Shown here in pieces: positions 45,458 through 56,091 of a stretch of DNA of 64,000 nucleotides; the stretch's first letter is position 1; every line of letters starts with the position of its first letter. Origin of the DNA: Chryseomicrobium aureum (lineage in GTDB: Bacteria > Bacillota > Bacilli > Bacillales_A > Planococcaceae); the NCBI RefSeq assembly GCF_016909155.1, contig NZ_JAFBFG010000009.1, positions 24,523 to 88,522 on the forward strand. The letters are read 5' to 3'. The position numbers and the translations under genes were made by a program. Below the pieces are notes generated by a model. That model worked only from the letters and a program-made list of their open reading frames with translations, was not told the DNA's origin and searched no databases.

Positions 45458-46213
45458 ATGCGACATGATGAACGCACACCACAGGCAATTCGCCCTGTAA
45501 CGATTGAAAAAGATTTTATTACACACCCAGAAGGTTCGGTTCTTATAACAGTTGGAGGAACGCGTGTCATTTGTAACGCAACGATTGAAGAGAAAGTTCC
45601 TCCATTTTTACGCGGGCAAGGCAAGGGGTGGGTCACTGCTGAATACTCGATGCTTCCACGCGCGACGCACAGCAGGTCTCCTCGTGAAGCGGCCAAAGGG
45701 AAAATCGGTGGTCGTACGATGGAAATTCAACGTCTAATTGGTCGAGCGCTGCGCTCAGTAGTCGATCTTGAAGCATTAGGGGAACGCACGATTTGGGTGG
45801 ATTGTGACGTCATTCAAGCGGATGGCGGAACACGTACAGCTTCCATCACAGGTGCATTTGTTGCAATGACGCTTGCGATTGGACGATTAGTGGAAGAAAA
45901 ACAATTACCTGTATTTCCAATCAAAGATTTCTTAGCTGCTGTTAGCGTTGGTGTGTTAGAAGAAGGACCAGTAGCAGATTTGGATTACGTTGAAGATTTT
46001 GCAGCGCACGTCGATATGAATTTAGTGATGACAGGAAAAGGTGAGTTCGTCGAAATTCAAGGGACAGGTGAGGAAGCGACGTTCACTCGTCAGCAATTGA
46101 ACGAGCTTCTAGAACTTGGAGAAGGTGCGATTCGTGAACTGATTCAAATTCAAAAAGAAACACTTGGCGCACTTGCGGATGAAGTGGGGAACGAAACAGG
46201 AGGTCTTGAGTAA
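45458..46213 (+). CDS. rph: Ribonuclease PH
   Basis: Phosphorolytic 3' exoribonuclease that trims tRNA precursors. The product begins [20 protein letters not shown], the standard N-terminus, which fixes the start at 45458 after GAAAGGA. Motifs [16 protein letters not shown] (about residues 61-76), [15 protein letters not shown] (about 88-102) and [20 protein letters not shown] (about 117-136) are intact. 251 aa. Its stop overlaps the rdgB start by one base. Confidence 0.96.
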   Translation: MRHDERTPQAIRPVTIEKDFITHPEGSVLITVGGTRVICNATIEEKVPPFLRGQGKGWVTAEYSMLPRATHSRSPREAAKGKIGGRTMEIQRLIGRALRSVVDLEALGERTIWVDCDVIQADGGTRTASITGAFVAMTLAIGRLVEEKQLPVFPIKDFLAAVSVGVLEEGPVADLDYVEDFAAHVDMNLVMTGKGEFVEIQGTGEEATFTRQQLNELLELGEGAIRELIQIQKETLGALADEVGNETGGLE

Positions 46214-46806
46214 TGAAAGAGATTTTAATTGCTACAAAAAATAAAGGAAAAGCCAAAGATTTCGAATCGATTTTTGGTCCTCTTGGCTATACTGTCAAAA
46301 CACTGGATGATGTCGCGTCGCATCTAGATGTGGAAGAGACAGGTTCGACGTTTGAAGAAAACGCAATTTTAAAAGCAGAGGCACTTGCAAATGAACTAAA
46401 CACAATTGTCATTGCAGATGATAGTGGGTTAGAGGTCGATGCGTTAAACGGCGAACCGGGTATTTATTCGGCTCGTTATGCGGGCGAAGCGAAAAGTGAT
46501 GAGGCCAATATGGCTAAACTACTTGAGAACTTGAAAGGGATAGAAGGTGCAGCACGTTCCGCACGATTCGTCTGTGCTATTGCGTTAGCGACTCCTGGCG
46601 AAGCGACGAAGACGTATCGCGGGACATGTGAAGGCGAGATTGCGACAGAACGCAAAGGAGAATTTGGGTTCGGATATGACCCAATTTTCTGGGTGCCGAA
46701 TCAGCAAAAGATGATGGCGGAATTGCGTCCGGAAGAAAAGGCGGCAATTTCTCATCGCGGTGCAGCGATTGAGAAGTTACGCGCGGACTGGGATGGCCTA
46801 AATTAA
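46213..46806 (+). CDS. rdgB: XTP/dITP diphosphatase (RdgB/HAM1)
   Basis: House-cleaning enzyme that hydrolyses deaminated purine nucleotides. ATKNKGKAKDFESIF is the N-terminal nucleotide motif (about residues 7-21), with IADDSGLEVDALNGEPGIYSARYAG (in parts, about 73-97) and FGFGYDPIFW (about 154). 197 aa. It overlaps rph (TAATG), so they are coupled. In B. subtilis it is ysnA. Confidence 0.96.
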   Translation: MKEILIATKNKGKAKDFESIFGPLGYTVKTLDDVASHLDVEETGSTFEENAILKAEALANELNTIVIADDSGLEVDALNGEPGIYSARYAGEAKSDEANMAKLLENLKGIEGAARSARFVCAIALATPGEATKTYRGTCEGEIATERKGEFGFGYDPIFWVPNQQKMMAELRPEEKAAISHRGAAIEKLRADWDGLN

Positions 46807-46822
46807 TTTTCCTGAAATACCA

Positions 46823-46851
46823 TTGACTTTGATTCTAGGGATATCTATAAT
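46823..46851 (+). promoter_or_regulatory. Promoter of the tRNA-Arg gene
   Basis: TTGACT (46823-46828), 17 bp, TATAAT (46846-46851), about 40 bp before the tRNA. Confidence 0.85.
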
Positions 46852-46890
46852 GAGAAATGTCTTTCCTGTCTGTGGATAGGAAAGTACTTT

Positions 46891-46964
<74 letters not shown>

Positions 46965-46976
46965 TAATTTACTTGT

Positions 46977-47021
46977 AAGCCTTCTTCTTTCTACATTACA
47001 ATAGAAAGAAGAAGGCTTTTT
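46977..47021 (+). terminator. Terminator after tRNA-Arg
   Basis: AAGCCTTCTTCTTTCT and AGAAAGAAGAAGGCTT form a perfect 16-bp stem with a T-tail. Confidence 0.93.
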
Positions 47022-47058
47022 ATTTACAGAACGTAAACTGCAGGAAGCAGGTGAGCTC

Positions 47059-48054
47059 ATGAAAAAACAAAAACCAGAACGCCGTGGCAACATGATCATC
47101 TTCCCAGGCGCCCTCACCATTCAAATCGACAAAGCACTTCGCGCAGCGGACCGGCACGATTTCATGGAAGCTGTTCGTCAATTCGAGACGGCCGCAGAAC
47201 TCGGGACACTTGAGCCGGAAGCACAACTCATCTATGCATACTCCCTTTACGAAATTCGAGAATTCGAAAAGTCACTTGTACTATGTGACACATTGCTCCA
47301 TGAAGGATTCGATCAATACGAAGAACTTATGGACCTTTACGTGACATTGCTCGTGGAACTGCGCCGCTTTGAAGAGGCCGATGCACTGATCGCTACACTC
47401 ATTGAAGAACGCGTATTGTCACCGGAGCGAAAAGAAAAGTGGCTCCATCTTCGTGATCTGAGCGGACGACTAGCCGCGAATGCAGAAACTAAAGAAGTGC
47501 CGGAGCCACTTGCAGAGCTCAAACAACACGAATACGACCCTGAGACATTTTTTATGCAGCCGCTCGCTGTTCAATACCAGCGTCTCCTTGCAGCATTTGA
47601 AGGGGATTGTCAAAAACTTGAGCTTGAATGGAAACAAATTGTGGAACACGAATCTGTTCATCCAGTCATCCAGACACTTGCACTTCTGCTGCTCATCTCT
47701 TCAGATAGTCAAAAAACGATTCGAGTGAAAAAATTCAACTGGGATCAGCCTTGGATTCCTGCAGCTCTGGATGAACCGTTTGAAAACAGTCGATTCACGC
47801 AACTCGTGTCGAAAATTGAAGAACGTCTTGAAAATGAGCCAACAGCTTACTTGCTGATTCGTGACACATTTCAACATCATTGTTACTTACAATACCCGTA
47901 TGTGTGGAACGGTTTTTCGGATGAAGAAGTGGTCGACGGGTATACGCTGTATTTTGAAGAACTCCTCCAAGGTGAAACGAATAAAGCGGATCATCGCGTA
48001 CTGCGCATGATTCATAAGATTGACCAGCTCTATGCTCTACTAGAAATACAATAG
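47059..48054 (+). CDS. ysoA: TPR-like protein (YsoA-like)
   Basis: 331-aa helical protein. Residues about 24-130 show TPR-like helix pairs (AVRQFETAAELGTLEPEAQLIYAYSLYEIREFEKSL in parts, then RRFEEADALIATLI). The C-terminal half has no motif I recognise. The position directly before tig matches ysoA in B. subtilis, whose function is not well defined. CAGGTGAG precedes the ATG. Confidence 0.8.
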   Translation: MKKQKPERRGNMIIFPGALTIQIDKALRAADRHDFMEAVRQFETAAELGTLEPEAQLIYAYSLYEIREFEKSLVLCDTLLHEGFDQYEELMDLYVTLLVELRRFEEADALIATLIEERVLSPERKEKWLHLRDLSGRLAANAETKEVPEPLAELKQHEYDPETFFMQPLAVQYQRLLAAFEGDCQKLELEWKQIVEHESVHPVIQTLALLLLISSDSQKTIRVKKFNWDQPWIPAALDEPFENSRFTQLVSKIEERLENEPTAYLLIRDTFQHHCYLQYPYVWNGFSDEEVVDGYTLYFEELLQGETNKADHRVLRMIHKIDQLYALLEIQ

Positions 48055-48055
48055 G

Positions 48056-48083
48056 TTGAAAGTGCCGTGAACTATGGTATAAT
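48056..48083 (+). promoter_or_regulatory. tig promoter
   Basis: TTGAAA (48056-48061), 16 bp, extended -10 TGGTATAAT ending at 48083. Confidence 0.8.
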
Positions 48084-48151
48084 GTACAAGTTGTCAATAC
48101 ATTTATTAATGGATTAGTCAAAAATGAAACCAATTGTTGGAGGTCGAATAC

Positions 48152-49435
48152 ATGTCTACGAAATGGGAAAAACAAGAAGGAAACGAAGGCGTATTAACGT
48201 TTGAAGTTTCTGCAGAAGAATTCAAGAAAGCTATCGACGAAGCGTTCAAAAAAGTCGTAAAAAACATCAACGAGCCAGGATTCCGCAAAGGAAAAATGCC
48301 ACGTCAAATGTTCAATAAAAAATATGGTGAAGAAGCACTTTACCAAGATGCTATCGACATCGTGCTTCCAGAAGCTTACACGAAAGCACTTGATGAGTCA
48401 GGAATCGATCCAGTTGATCGTCCAGAAATCGACATCGAGTCAATCGAAAAAGGCGAGCCAGTTGTTTTCACAGCTAAAGTAACAGTAAAGCCTGAAGTTA
48501 AATTAGGTGAATACAAAGGTCTTGAAGTGTCTAAACTAGACGAGACAGTTACAGAAGAAGAAATCAACGAGCAACTGTCTAACCACCAAGCGCGTCTTGC
48601 TGAAATGTCAGTAAAAGAAGACGAAATCGTTGAAGGCGATACAGCGACAATCGATTTCGAAGGATTTGTTGGCGAAGAAGCATTCGAAGGCGGTAAAGGT
48701 GAAGACTACGATCTAGAAATCGGATCAAACACATTCATCCCTGGCTTTGAAGAGCAATTAATTGGTTCTAAAACTGGCGACTCTAAGGATGTTGTTGTAA
48801 CATTCCCAGAAGAGTACCACGCTGCTGAACTAGCTGGTAAAGAAGCGACTTTCAAAGTAACAGTAAAAGAAGTTAAAGGAAAAGTACTTCCTGAATTAAA
48901 CGATGACTTCGCAAAAGAAGTTGATGAAAATGTAGAAGGTCTTGATGCACTTCGCACAAAGTTAACAGAACAAACAACAGAAGAGAAAAAACAAACGGCT
49001 GCACAAGCACTTCGTGACGACCTAGTGGAAAAAGCGGCTGCAAATGCAGAAGTGGACATCCCAGAAGCAATGGTAACTTCAGAAGTTGACCGCATGCTTC
49101 AAGAGTTTGGCCAACGCCTATCTCAACAAGGTATGAACTTGGATCTTTACTACCAGTTCTCTGGTCAAGACGAAGACGCACTACGTGCACAAATGAAAGA
49201 AGATGCTGAAAGCCGCGTGCGTGTATCTCTTACATTAGAAGCAATCGCTGCTGCTGAAGGCATTGAAGTTACAGAAGAAGACATCAATGCAGAGCTTGAA
49301 AAAATGACAGCTCAATTCGGTATGTCAGTTGACCAAATCAAAACTGCTCTTGGCGGAACTGCTATCTTAGAAAACGATATCCGTTTCCAAAAAACAGTTG
49401 AGTTCTTAGTAGACAACGCGAAAGTAACTGAATAA
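48152..49435 (+). CDS. tig: Trigger factor
   Basis: Ribosome-bound chaperone and peptidyl-prolyl isomerase. The N-terminal ribosome-binding signature is [12 protein letters not shown] (about residues 43-54), the FKBP-type domain contains [20 protein letters not shown] (about 162-181), and the C-terminal helical chaperone domain spans about 250-427. 427 aa. Start ATG 48152 follows GGAGG; an in-frame ATG at 48134 overlaps that region. Confidence 0.97.
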   Translation: MSTKWEKQEGNEGVLTFEVSAEEFKKAIDEAFKKVVKNINEPGFRKGKMPRQMFNKKYGEEALYQDAIDIVLPEAYTKALDESGIDPVDRPEIDIESIEKGEPVVFTAKVTVKPEVKLGEYKGLEVSKLDETVTEEEINEQLSNHQARLAEMSVKEDEIVEGDTATIDFEGFVGEEAFEGGKGEDYDLEIGSNTFIPGFEEQLIGSKTGDSKDVVVTFPEEYHAAELAGKEATFKVTVKEVKGKVLPELNDDFAKEVDENVEGLDALRTKLTEQTTEEKKQTAAQALRDDLVEKAAANAEVDIPEAMVTSEVDRMLQEFGQRLSQQGMNLDLYYQFSGQDEDALRAQMKEDAESRVRVSLTLEAIAAAEGIEVTEEDINAELEKMTAQFGMSVDQIKTALGGTAILENDIRFQKTVEFLVDNAKVTE

Positions 49436-49552
49436 GAGACCATTTACGGAACAAGGTGCAGATGATTCTGTACCTTGTTCTTTACATAATCATTTCATTT
49501 GCTATACATACCATAATCTTGTAAACTAAATCTCTGAATAGGGGTGAGTACA

Positions 49553-50818
49553 GTGTTCAAATTTAATGATGAAAAAGGGAACCTAAAGTGTTCATTCTGC
49601 GGCAAACCTCAAGAGCAGGTACGCAAACTTGTAGCTGGCCCTGGCGTATATATTTGTGACGAATGTATCGATCTTTGCTCTGAGATTGTAGAGGAAGAAC
49701 TAGGAACAGAAGAAGAAGTAGAATACCGTGAAGTTCCAAAACCACGCGAGATTCAAGGAATTCTCGATGAATATGTTATCGGACAAGAGCGTGCGAAAAA
49801 AGCGCTAGCTGTTGCCGTTTATAACCATTACAAACGTATCAATTCAAACAGTGTCATTGACGAAGTGGAATTGTCAAAATCAAATATCGTTTTGATTGGA
49901 CCTACAGGAAGCGGGAAAACTCTTCTTGCTCAAACATTGGCACGTATTCTGAACGTACCATTTGCTATTGCAGATGCGACGTCACTTACTGAAGCGGGTT
50001 ATGTTGGGGAAGACGTAGAAAATATCCTTCTAAAATTGATTCAATCAGCGGATTACGATATTGAACGTGCTGAAAAAGGAATCATTTATATTGATGAAAT
50101 CGATAAAGTAGCGCGTAAATCTGAAAACCCATCGATTACACGGGATGTTTCCGGTGAGGGAGTGCAACAAGCGCTTCTAAAAATTCTAGAAGGTACAACT
50201 GCGAGCGTGCCACCACAAGGCGGTCGTAAGCATCCTCATCAAGAATTTTTACAAATCGATACTACGAACATCTTGTTCATCGTCGGTGGTGCATTTGATG
50301 GAATCGAATCCATTATCAAACGCCGCATGGGCGAAAAAGTCATCGGATTTGGTTCGGATCCAAATAAAAAAGACCCAGAAGCAGATAGCTTAATGGCAAA
50401 TCTGATTCCGGAGGACTTATTAAAGTTTGGTCTGATTCCAGAATTCATCGGTCGTTTGCCGGTGTTAGCAAGCTTAGAGACGTTAAATGTGGACGCACTC
50501 GTTCAAATCTTAACGGAACCTAAGAATGCGCTCGTCAAACAATACGAAAAAATGATGGAGCTTGATGGCGTCAAATTGACGTTTGAAACGGACGCTCTTT
50601 CGGAGATCTCAAAACTTGCGATCGAACGTAAAACAGGAGCACGTGGACTTCGTTCAATTATCGAAAATATCATGTTGGACGTCATGTTCGATCTTCCTTC
50701 TCGTGAAGACATCGTAGAATGTGTCATCACAAAAGAGACAATAACGGAAGGCACTCCGCCGAAGTTATTAAAAGAAGACGGTACTGAGTTCCAAAATGAT
50801 ACGAAGACGTCTGCTTAA
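49553..50818 (+). CDS. clpX: ATP-dependent Clp protease ATP-binding subunit ClpX
   Basis: AAA+ unfoldase feeding ClpP. The zinc-binding domain has C13, C16, C35 and C38 (CSFCG and CDEC). Walker A is GPTGSGKT (about residues 117-124), Walker [10 protein letters not shown] (about 181), and the IGF-type ClpP loop appears as VIGFGSD (about 264). 421 aa. The start GTG at 49553 matches the family N-terminus MFKFN and the AGGGGTGAG site; a GTG at 49544 is inside that site. Confidence 0.97.
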   Translation: MFKFNDEKGNLKCSFCGKPQEQVRKLVAGPGVYICDECIDLCSEIVEEELGTEEEVEYREVPKPREIQGILDEYVIGQERAKKALAVAVYNHYKRINSNSVIDEVELSKSNIVLIGPTGSGKTLLAQTLARILNVPFAIADATSLTEAGYVGEDVENILLKLIQSADYDIERAEKGIIYIDEIDKVARKSENPSITRDVSGEGVQQALLKILEGTTASVPPQGGRKHPHQEFLQIDTTNILFIVGGAFDGIESIIKRRMGEKVIGFGSDPNKKDPEADSLMANLIPEDLLKFGLIPEFIGRLPVLASLETLNVDALVQILTEPKNALVKQYEKMMELDGVKLTFETDALSEISKLAIERKTGARGLRSIIENIMLDVMFDLPSREDIVECVITKETITEGTPPKLLKEDGTEFQNDTKTSA

Positions 50819-50830
50819 CAGCGAACATCC

Positions 50831-50881
50831 AGCTGGCTTTCCGTTAGCTCAACTTTGAGCTAATAGAAGGTCGGCTTTTTT
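50831..50881 (+). terminator. Terminator after clpX
   Basis: AGCTGGCTTTCCGTTAGCTC pairs imperfectly with GAGCTAATAGAAGGTCGGCT, followed by a T-run. Confidence 0.75.
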
Positions 50882-50896
50882 TGTTCTAGATGTGTA

Positions 50897-50996
50897 GAAC
50901 GCCGCTCTAGAAATTCCGAGGAAATCCGGCGTGCCCGTGAAGGCGCTTTTCAGACTTTGCGGGTGCGACGGATTCCGGAGTGTGTTTCTGGCGTTC
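50897..50996. repeat. Structured palindromic element in the clpX-lonA gap
   Basis: Ends GAACGCC and GGCGTTC are a perfect 7-bp inverted pair. Inside, CCGAGGAAATCCGGCGTGCCCG (50917-50938 in parts) pairs with CGGGTGCGACGGATTCCGG (50960-50978), giving a 100-bp hairpin. No gene or T-run. In B. subtilis lonB occupies this gap. Confidence 0.7.
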
Positions 50997-51127
50997 GGAA
51001 CTCGATTACTCAAAATGTATAGAACGCGGTTTATGCAAACAAAAAGCATGTCTTTAGGGATATTTCCCCACTATCGAGTATACTAAATGAACAAGCTGGT
51101 CATTAGACCATGAAAGGTGGACGAAAG

Positions 51128-53458
51128 ATGACCTCTCAAGAAACAACACGCTACCCAATACTTCCTTTACGAGGACTTCTCGTATTCCCAACATTAACCC
51201 TACATATCGATGTGGGTCGTAAAAAATCAATGGCAGCACTCCAAGCTGCGATGAAACAAGACGAGAAAATCGTCCTCATTGCACAAAAGGATATGGAACT
51301 AGACAATCCGGGACAAGACGATCTATACGACGTCGGCGTTCTTGTGCATATTCGTCAACTGATGAAACTTCCGAACGGAACGATGCGCGTCCAAGTCGAA
51401 GGTCTTGAGCGAGCTGTGGTGGAATCTTATGAAGATGCAAAAGAGTTCGATCATGTAGTCGTTTCAACAATCACTGAATCGAAGCAGCCATCTCCAGAAC
51501 AGGAAGCATTGATGCGAACATTGCACGCAGGCTTCACGAAGTTCAGTAAGCTATCCAAACAAGTATCCGAGGACTCAGCTCGTGCTGCAACAGAAATCAA
51601 CGAACCAGGTCGTTTGGCGGATACTGTGGCGACACATCTTCCACTTCGAATCACAGCCAAACAAGAGGTCCTCGAAACGCTTGATGTGACAGAGCGATTG
51701 ATGTATTTGATTGAAAAGCTCGAAAATGAAAAAGAAATTCTGGATTTAGAAAAGAAAATTCAAATTCGAGTAAAAAAAGCGATGGAGCAAACGCAAAAAG
51801 AGTTTTATCTTCGCGAGCAGATGAAAGCCATTCAATCAGAGCTTGGTGATAAAGACGGCAAGACAGGTGAAGTGTCTGACTTACGCAAGAAGATTGAATC
51901 CACTGGCTTCCCTGAAGCGACGATGAAAAATGTGTTAAAAGAACTGGATCGTTTCGAACGTATCCCGGCTCAGTCACCAGAGAGCGGAGTCATTCGCAAC
52001 TATTTGGACTGGATGACTTCACTTCCATGGACGACGAAGACCGAAGATCAACTCGATATTCACCGTTCTCAAGAGATTTTAGATCGTGACCACGATGGTC
52101 TCGAGAAAGTAAAACAACGAATATTAGAGTATCTGGCTGTTCGTCAACTTACGAAATCACTCCGTGGACCTATCCTTTGTTTAGTGGGGCCGCCTGGAGT
52201 CGGGAAGACGTCATTAGCTAAATCGATTGCAGAGTCGCTTGACCGGAAATTTGTCCGTGTCGCATTAGGTGGCGTGCGCGATGAATCAGAAATTCGTGGA
52301 CACCGCCGCACGTATATTGGAGCAATGCCAGGACGAATTATTCAAGGAATGAAAAAAGCAGGCACAATCAACCCGGTGTTCTTACTCGATGAAATTGACA
52401 AGATGAGCAATGATTTCCGAGGCGACCCGTCGTCTGCGATGCTTGAAGTACTGGACCCGGAGCAAAACAACTCGTTCAGCGATCACTATATTGAAGAGTC
52501 GTACAACTTATCAAATGTATTATTCATCGCTACAGCGAACGATTTATCTTCCATTCCAGGTCCTCTTCGTGACCGCATGGAAGTGATTTCGTTAGCCGGT
52601 TACACAGAGATGGAAAAAGTCGATATTGCAGAGCATCACTTGCTTCCGAAGCAAATGAAAGAGCACGGTCTGACAAAATCGAAGATCTCGATCAAGCGCG
52701 ATGTACTGCTTGATGTCGTGCGTTATTACACGCGAGAAGCAGGCGTACGTTCACTTGAGCGCACAATCGCAGGGATCTGCCGAAAAGCGGCTCTCCAAAT
52801 CGTTAAAGGTGAAAAGAAAAAAGTTACCGTGACTCCGAAGAACTTGGATTATTTCCTGGGCAAGCGCAAGTTCCGACATGGCCAGGCTGAATTGTCGAAT
52901 CAGGTAGGTGCAGCAACAGGTCTTGCTTACACGTCTGTTGGTGGAGACACGCTTCAAATTGAAGTGTCTTTATCAGCCGGAAAAGGCAAACTGCAACTAA
53001 CCGGAAAACTTGGCGACGTCATGAAAGAGTCTGCGCAAACTGCTCTTTCCTATGTACGCTCAAATGCTGAATCGTTAGGGATTGCTACCGATTTCCATGA
53101 GAAATATGATATCCACATCCACGTACCGGAAGGCGCTGTTCCAAAAGATGGCCCATCGGCTGGTATTACGATCACCACTGCACTAGTATCCGCATTAACA
53201 GGCCGTCCCGTGAAGCGCGAAGTCGGGATGACAGGTGAAGTAACATTACGTGGTCGAGTCTTACCAATTGGTGGACTAAAAGAAAAAACATTGAGTGCGC
53301 ATCGTGCCGGTATTGATACAATTATCATACCGAAAGACAATGTACCGGATATGGACGACATTCCGGAAAGCATTCGCGAAGAGTTGACTTTCCATCCAGT
53401 TTCACAGATGGAGGAAGTATTGGCCATCGCACTAGAGGAGAGTAATTATGCAAATTAA
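51128..53458 (+). CDS. lonA: Lon protease (LonA)
   Basis: ATP-dependent serine protease for damaged and regulatory proteins. An N-terminal substrate domain starts [14 protein letters not shown] (about residues 9-22). Walker A is GPPGVGKTS (about 355-363), Walker [13 protein letters not shown] (about 414-425). The Ser-Lys dyad lies in [10 protein letters not shown] (Ser at about 678) and [10 protein letters not shown] (Lys at about 721). 776 aa. Start ATG 51128 follows AAAGGTGG. ysxC overlaps its end by 11 bp. Confidence 0.97.
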   Translation: MTSQETTRYPILPLRGLLVFPTLTLHIDVGRKKSMAALQAAMKQDEKIVLIAQKDMELDNPGQDDLYDVGVLVHIRQLMKLPNGTMRVQVEGLERAVVESYEDAKEFDHVVVSTITESKQPSPEQEALMRTLHAGFTKFSKLSKQVSEDSARAATEINEPGRLADTVATHLPLRITAKQEVLETLDVTERLMYLIEKLENEKEILDLEKKIQIRVKKAMEQTQKEFYLREQMKAIQSELGDKDGKTGEVSDLRKKIESTGFPEATMKNVLKELDRFERIPAQSPESGVIRNYLDWMTSLPWTTKTEDQLDIHRSQEILDRDHDGLEKVKQRILEYLAVRQLTKSLRGPILCLVGPPGVGKTSLAKSIAESLDRKFVRVALGGVRDESEIRGHRRTYIGAMPGRIIQGMKKAGTINPVFLLDEIDKMSNDFRGDPSSAMLEVLDPEQNNSFSDHYIEESYNLSNVLFIATANDLSSIPGPLRDRMEVISLAGYTEMEKVDIAEHHLLPKQMKEHGLTKSKISIKRDVLLDVVRYYTREAGVRSLERTIAGICRKAALQIVKGEKKKVTVTPKNLDYFLGKRKFRHGQAELSNQVGAATGLAYTSVGGDTLQIEVSLSAGKGKLQLTGKLGDVMKESAQTALSYVRSNAESLGIATDFHEKYDIHIHVPEGAVPKDGPSAGITITTALVSALTGRPVKREVGMTGEVTLRGRVLPIGGLKEKTLSAHRAGIDTIIIPKDNVPDMDDIPESIREELTFHPVSQMEEVLAIALEESNYAN

Positions 53459-54041
53459 TAATATTGAGTTATTGATCAGCGCAGTGCGCCCGGAACAGTA
53501 CCCTGAAACGGGATTACCGGAAATCGCACTTGCAGGTCGATCAAATGTAGGAAAATCATCGTTTATCAATCGTATGATTGGGCGTAAAAGTATGGCCCGT
53601 ATTTCATCTAAGCCAGGAAAGACACAAACTTTGAACTTCTACAAAATCGAAGAACAATTAGTGTTTGTCGACGTCCCGGGCTACGGGTACGCAAAAGTTT
53701 CAAAAACTGAGCGTGCTGCTTGGGGAAAAATGATCGAGACGTACTTCACGTCACGTGAATCTTTAAAATCGGTTGTCTTAATCGTGGATTTACGTCATCC
53801 GCCAACAAACGATGATACTATGATGTATGACTTTTTAAAGCATTACGCTATCCCATGTATCATTGTCGCAACAAAGTCCGACAAGATTCCAAAAGGCAAA
53901 TGGGAGAAGCATAAAAAAATCGTCAAAGAAACACTCGACATGGATCCATCTGACCCACTCGTGTTGTTTTCATCTGAGACAGGAAAAGGCCACGACGAAG
54001 CTTGGACTGAAATCCGTAAAGCAATCGGTGAAGAAAACTAA
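53448..54041 (+). CDS. ysxC: Ribosome biogenesis GTP-binding protein YsxC/EngB
   Basis: Essential GTPase for 50S assembly. G1 is GRSNVGKSS (residues 30-38), G3 DVPGYG (about 75-80) and G4 TKSD (about 143-146). 197 aa. GGAGAG precedes the ATG, which lies inside the lonA 3' end. Confidence 0.96.
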   Translation: MQINNIELLISAVRPEQYPETGLPEIALAGRSNVGKSSFINRMIGRKSMARISSKPGKTQTLNFYKIEEQLVFVDVPGYGYAKVSKTERAAWGKMIETYFTSRESLKSVVLIVDLRHPPTNDDTMMYDFLKHYAIPCIIVATKSDKIPKGKWEKHKKIVKETLDMDPSDPLVLFSSETGKGHDEAWTEIRKAIGEEN

Positions 54042-54047
54042 TAGTTC

Positions 54048-54081
54048 AAACCCGCTGACATTATGTTGGCGGGTTTTTTTA
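54048..54081 (+). terminator. Terminator after ysxC
   Basis: AACCCGC and GCGGGTT form a stem over a roughly 14-base loop, followed by seven T residues. Confidence 0.82.
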
Positions 54082-54093
54082 GGTACTTTTTTT

Positions 54094-54221
54094 AGGTACC
54101 TGTCCCAAACACTATTCTGACATTCACGACTATTCAATAGATATGCATCCTGAACCCGCATTGCTACATTCGATGGTAAATATTTATAAATTGTGTTGGA
54201 ATTGTTTGGGGTCCAGGTACC
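54094..54221. repeat. Inverted repeat pair around GGTACC
   Basis: GGTACCTGTCCCAAACA (54094-54110) recurs inverted as TGTTTGGGGTCCAGGTACC (54203-54221), with two extra bases. The 92-bp interior is A/T-rich with no gene. It resembles a small MITE or REP pair. Confidence 0.55.
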
Positions 54222-54262
54222 TTTTGGGAACAGCTGGTAATTAACAGTTGACTACTATATAA

Positions 54263-54384
54263 GTTGAGTGGAAAGAAGGGGTTGACTCCAGTGGGATCAA
54301 AGTCTGTCGTGAGATCCCGCAGGAGCTTGCGACGAGGAAGCTCACGGAGCGCCCACGGAAAGCAGCCCCGTAATGGAACTCAAC
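54263..54384 (-). repeat. Palindromic intergenic repeat, copy 2 (about 122 bp)
   Basis: Ends GTTGAGT and ACTCAAC are a 7-bp inverted pair. Read on the minus strand the interior shares CGGGGCTGCTTTCCG, GTGAG-TTCCTCG, GGGATCTCACG and GGAGTCAACCCCT with copy 1 at 14516-14650. With the element before it, it accounts for most of the 591-bp ysxC-hemA gap. Confidence 0.75.
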
Positions 54385-54499
54385 GTTTTAGATAAGGGAC
54401 TTCGCATGAAATCGAGTAGCGGCTCCACATCTAAAAGAGGGAATACTCTGACTAATGCCGTATCGTTGTAAGCCTCGACACAATTTGGTACACTATATT

Positions 54500-54593
54500 T
54501 AGAATCATTCTAATGTAGAACGTAATCTAGTGTAGGACTTTCATACACTGTTCACAAATGTCGAAGTACGCTGTCCTACACCTGTGCTATACT
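54500..54593 (+). promoter_or_regulatory. hemA control region with PerR-type box
   Basis: TTAGAATCATTCTAA (54500-54514) is a perfect palindrome matching the PerR consensus TTATAATNATTATAA at 12 of 14 positions. An extended -10, TGCTATACT (54585-54593), lies 40 bp before hemA, with a weak -35. GTGTAGGAC (54531-54539) and GTCCTACAC (54573-54581) form a further 9-bp inverted repeat around the -35 region. B. subtilis hemA is in the PerR regulon. Confidence 0.65.
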
Positions 54594-54632
54594 AGGACTA
54601 GTGAAATGGACGTATAAAGGAGATATGACGCA

Positions 54633-55997
54633 ATGAACACTCTCGTGGTCGGTGTCAATTACCGAACAGCGCCAGTGGAGATTCGTGAAAAGCTTTCGTT
54701 TATCGAAGCTGAACTTCCGAATGCCATGGAGGCGTTGCAAGAGCAAAAAAGCATACTCGAAAACGTAATTGTCTCAACGTGTAACCGTACAGAAGTCTAT
54801 GCAACTGTCGATCAGCTACACACAGGCAAATACTATATAAAGCAATTCCTAGCAGCGTGGTTTGATCTTAGTATTGATGAGATCTCACGCTATGTGTTTG
54901 TCAAAGAAGAAGACGACGCAAAAAAACACCTATTTAAAGTGTCTGCTGGTATTGACTCGATGGTTCTTGGCGAAACGCAAATTCTCGGCCAAGTCAAAAA
55001 GAGTTTCTTATCTGGACAAGAACACGGCACAACAGGTACAGTGTTCAATCAGCTGTTCAAACAAGCTGTGACGTTTGCAAAACGTGCGCATGCTGAAACC
55101 GCGATTGGCGAAAATGCGGTGTCTGTTTCGTACGCGGCTGTTGAGCTTGGCAAAAAAATCTTCGGTTCGTTAAGAAACAAGCACATTGTCATTTTAGGTG
55201 CAGGGAAGATGGGCGAACTAGCTATTCAGAATCTCCACGGTTCTGGAGCTGGAAAAGTCACGGTCATCAACCGTACATTTGAAAAAGCGGAACTGCTTGC
55301 AGCGAAATTTGATGGAAAAGCAAAGCCACTGGATGAACTGCAATGTACGTTACTTGAAGCAGATATCTTGATCAGTTCGACAGGATCTTCGACATACGTC
55401 ATTGACTTCGAACTGATGCAATTTGTAGATAAACTTCGTAAAGGGAAGCCTTTATTCATGGTCGATATCGCGGTACCACGCGATTTAGATCCGAAAATCG
55501 GGGATCTTCCGAACGTATTCTTGTATGACATCGATGATTTACAAGGCATCGTAGAAGCAAACCTTGCAGAACGAAAACGTGCAGCAGCGCGCATTGAAGA
55601 TATGATTGAAACTGAAGTGACGACATTCAATGACTGGATTGCGACGCTTGGTGTTGTTCCTGTAATTTCTGCACTACGTAAAAAAGCAAGCACGATTCAA
55701 CAAGAGACAATGGCATCGATTGAAAACAAAATGCCAGAACTAACAGAACGTGAGCGTAAAATTTTAAACAAACATACAAAATCCATTATCAATCAGCTAT
55801 TGAAGGAACCGATCCTTCAAGCAAAAGAGCTCTCGACGAGTCCGGATGCCGCGAAACAACTTGCGATGTTCCAGCAAATCTTTGGCATTGAAGAAGAGGT
55901 CAAAGACGAAGTGCAACTCGCGCAACAAAAAGCGAAAACAGTGAAAGCGCCGACTACAAAAGAAGCGCAAGCACTGCGCGGTGAATACTCGTTTTAA
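54633..55997 (+). CDS. hemA: Glutamyl-tRNA reductase
   Basis: First committed step of C5-pathway heme synthesis, reducing glutamyl-tRNA to glutamate-1-semialdehyde. Catalytic C50 lies in STCNRTE. The NADPH motif is [12 protein letters not shown] (about residues 186-197). A C-terminal dimerisation helix follows. 454 aa. AAGGAG precedes the ATG. It heads hemA-hemX-hemC-hemD-hemB-hemL. Confidence 0.97.
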   Translation: MNTLVVGVNYRTAPVEIREKLSFIEAELPNAMEALQEQKSILENVIVSTCNRTEVYATVDQLHTGKYYIKQFLAAWFDLSIDEISRYVFVKEEDDAKKHLFKVSAGIDSMVLGETQILGQVKKSFLSGQEHGTTGTVFNQLFKQAVTFAKRAHAETAIGENAVSVSYAAVELGKKIFGSLRNKHIVILGAGKMGELAIQNLHGSGAGKVTVINRTFEKAELLAAKFDGKAKPLDELQCTLLEADILISSTGSSTYVIDFELMQFVDKLRKGKPLFMVDIAVPRDLDPKIGDLPNVFLYDIDDLQGIVEANLAERKRAAARIEDMIETEVTTFNDWIATLGVVPVISALRKKASTIQQETMASIENKMPELTERERKILNKHTKSIINQLLKEPILQAKELSTSPDAAKQLAMFQQIFGIEEEVKDEVQLAQQKAKTVKAPTTKEAQALRGEYSF

Positions 55998-56006
55998 AGA
56001 CTGAAA

Positions 56007-56062
56007 AGGCGTTTCTCCAATCTATTTGTGGCATAATAGATGATAGAGAAATGCCTTTTTTC
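56007..56062 (+). terminator. Hairpin between hemA and hemX
   Basis: AAGGCGTTTCTC and GAGAAATGCCTT form a stem over a roughly 30-base loop, followed by T residues. Inside an operon it probably attenuates rather than stops transcription. Confidence 0.65.
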
Positions 56063-56091
56063 AGTTTCAATTTCAGCAGAGGATGATTTCA

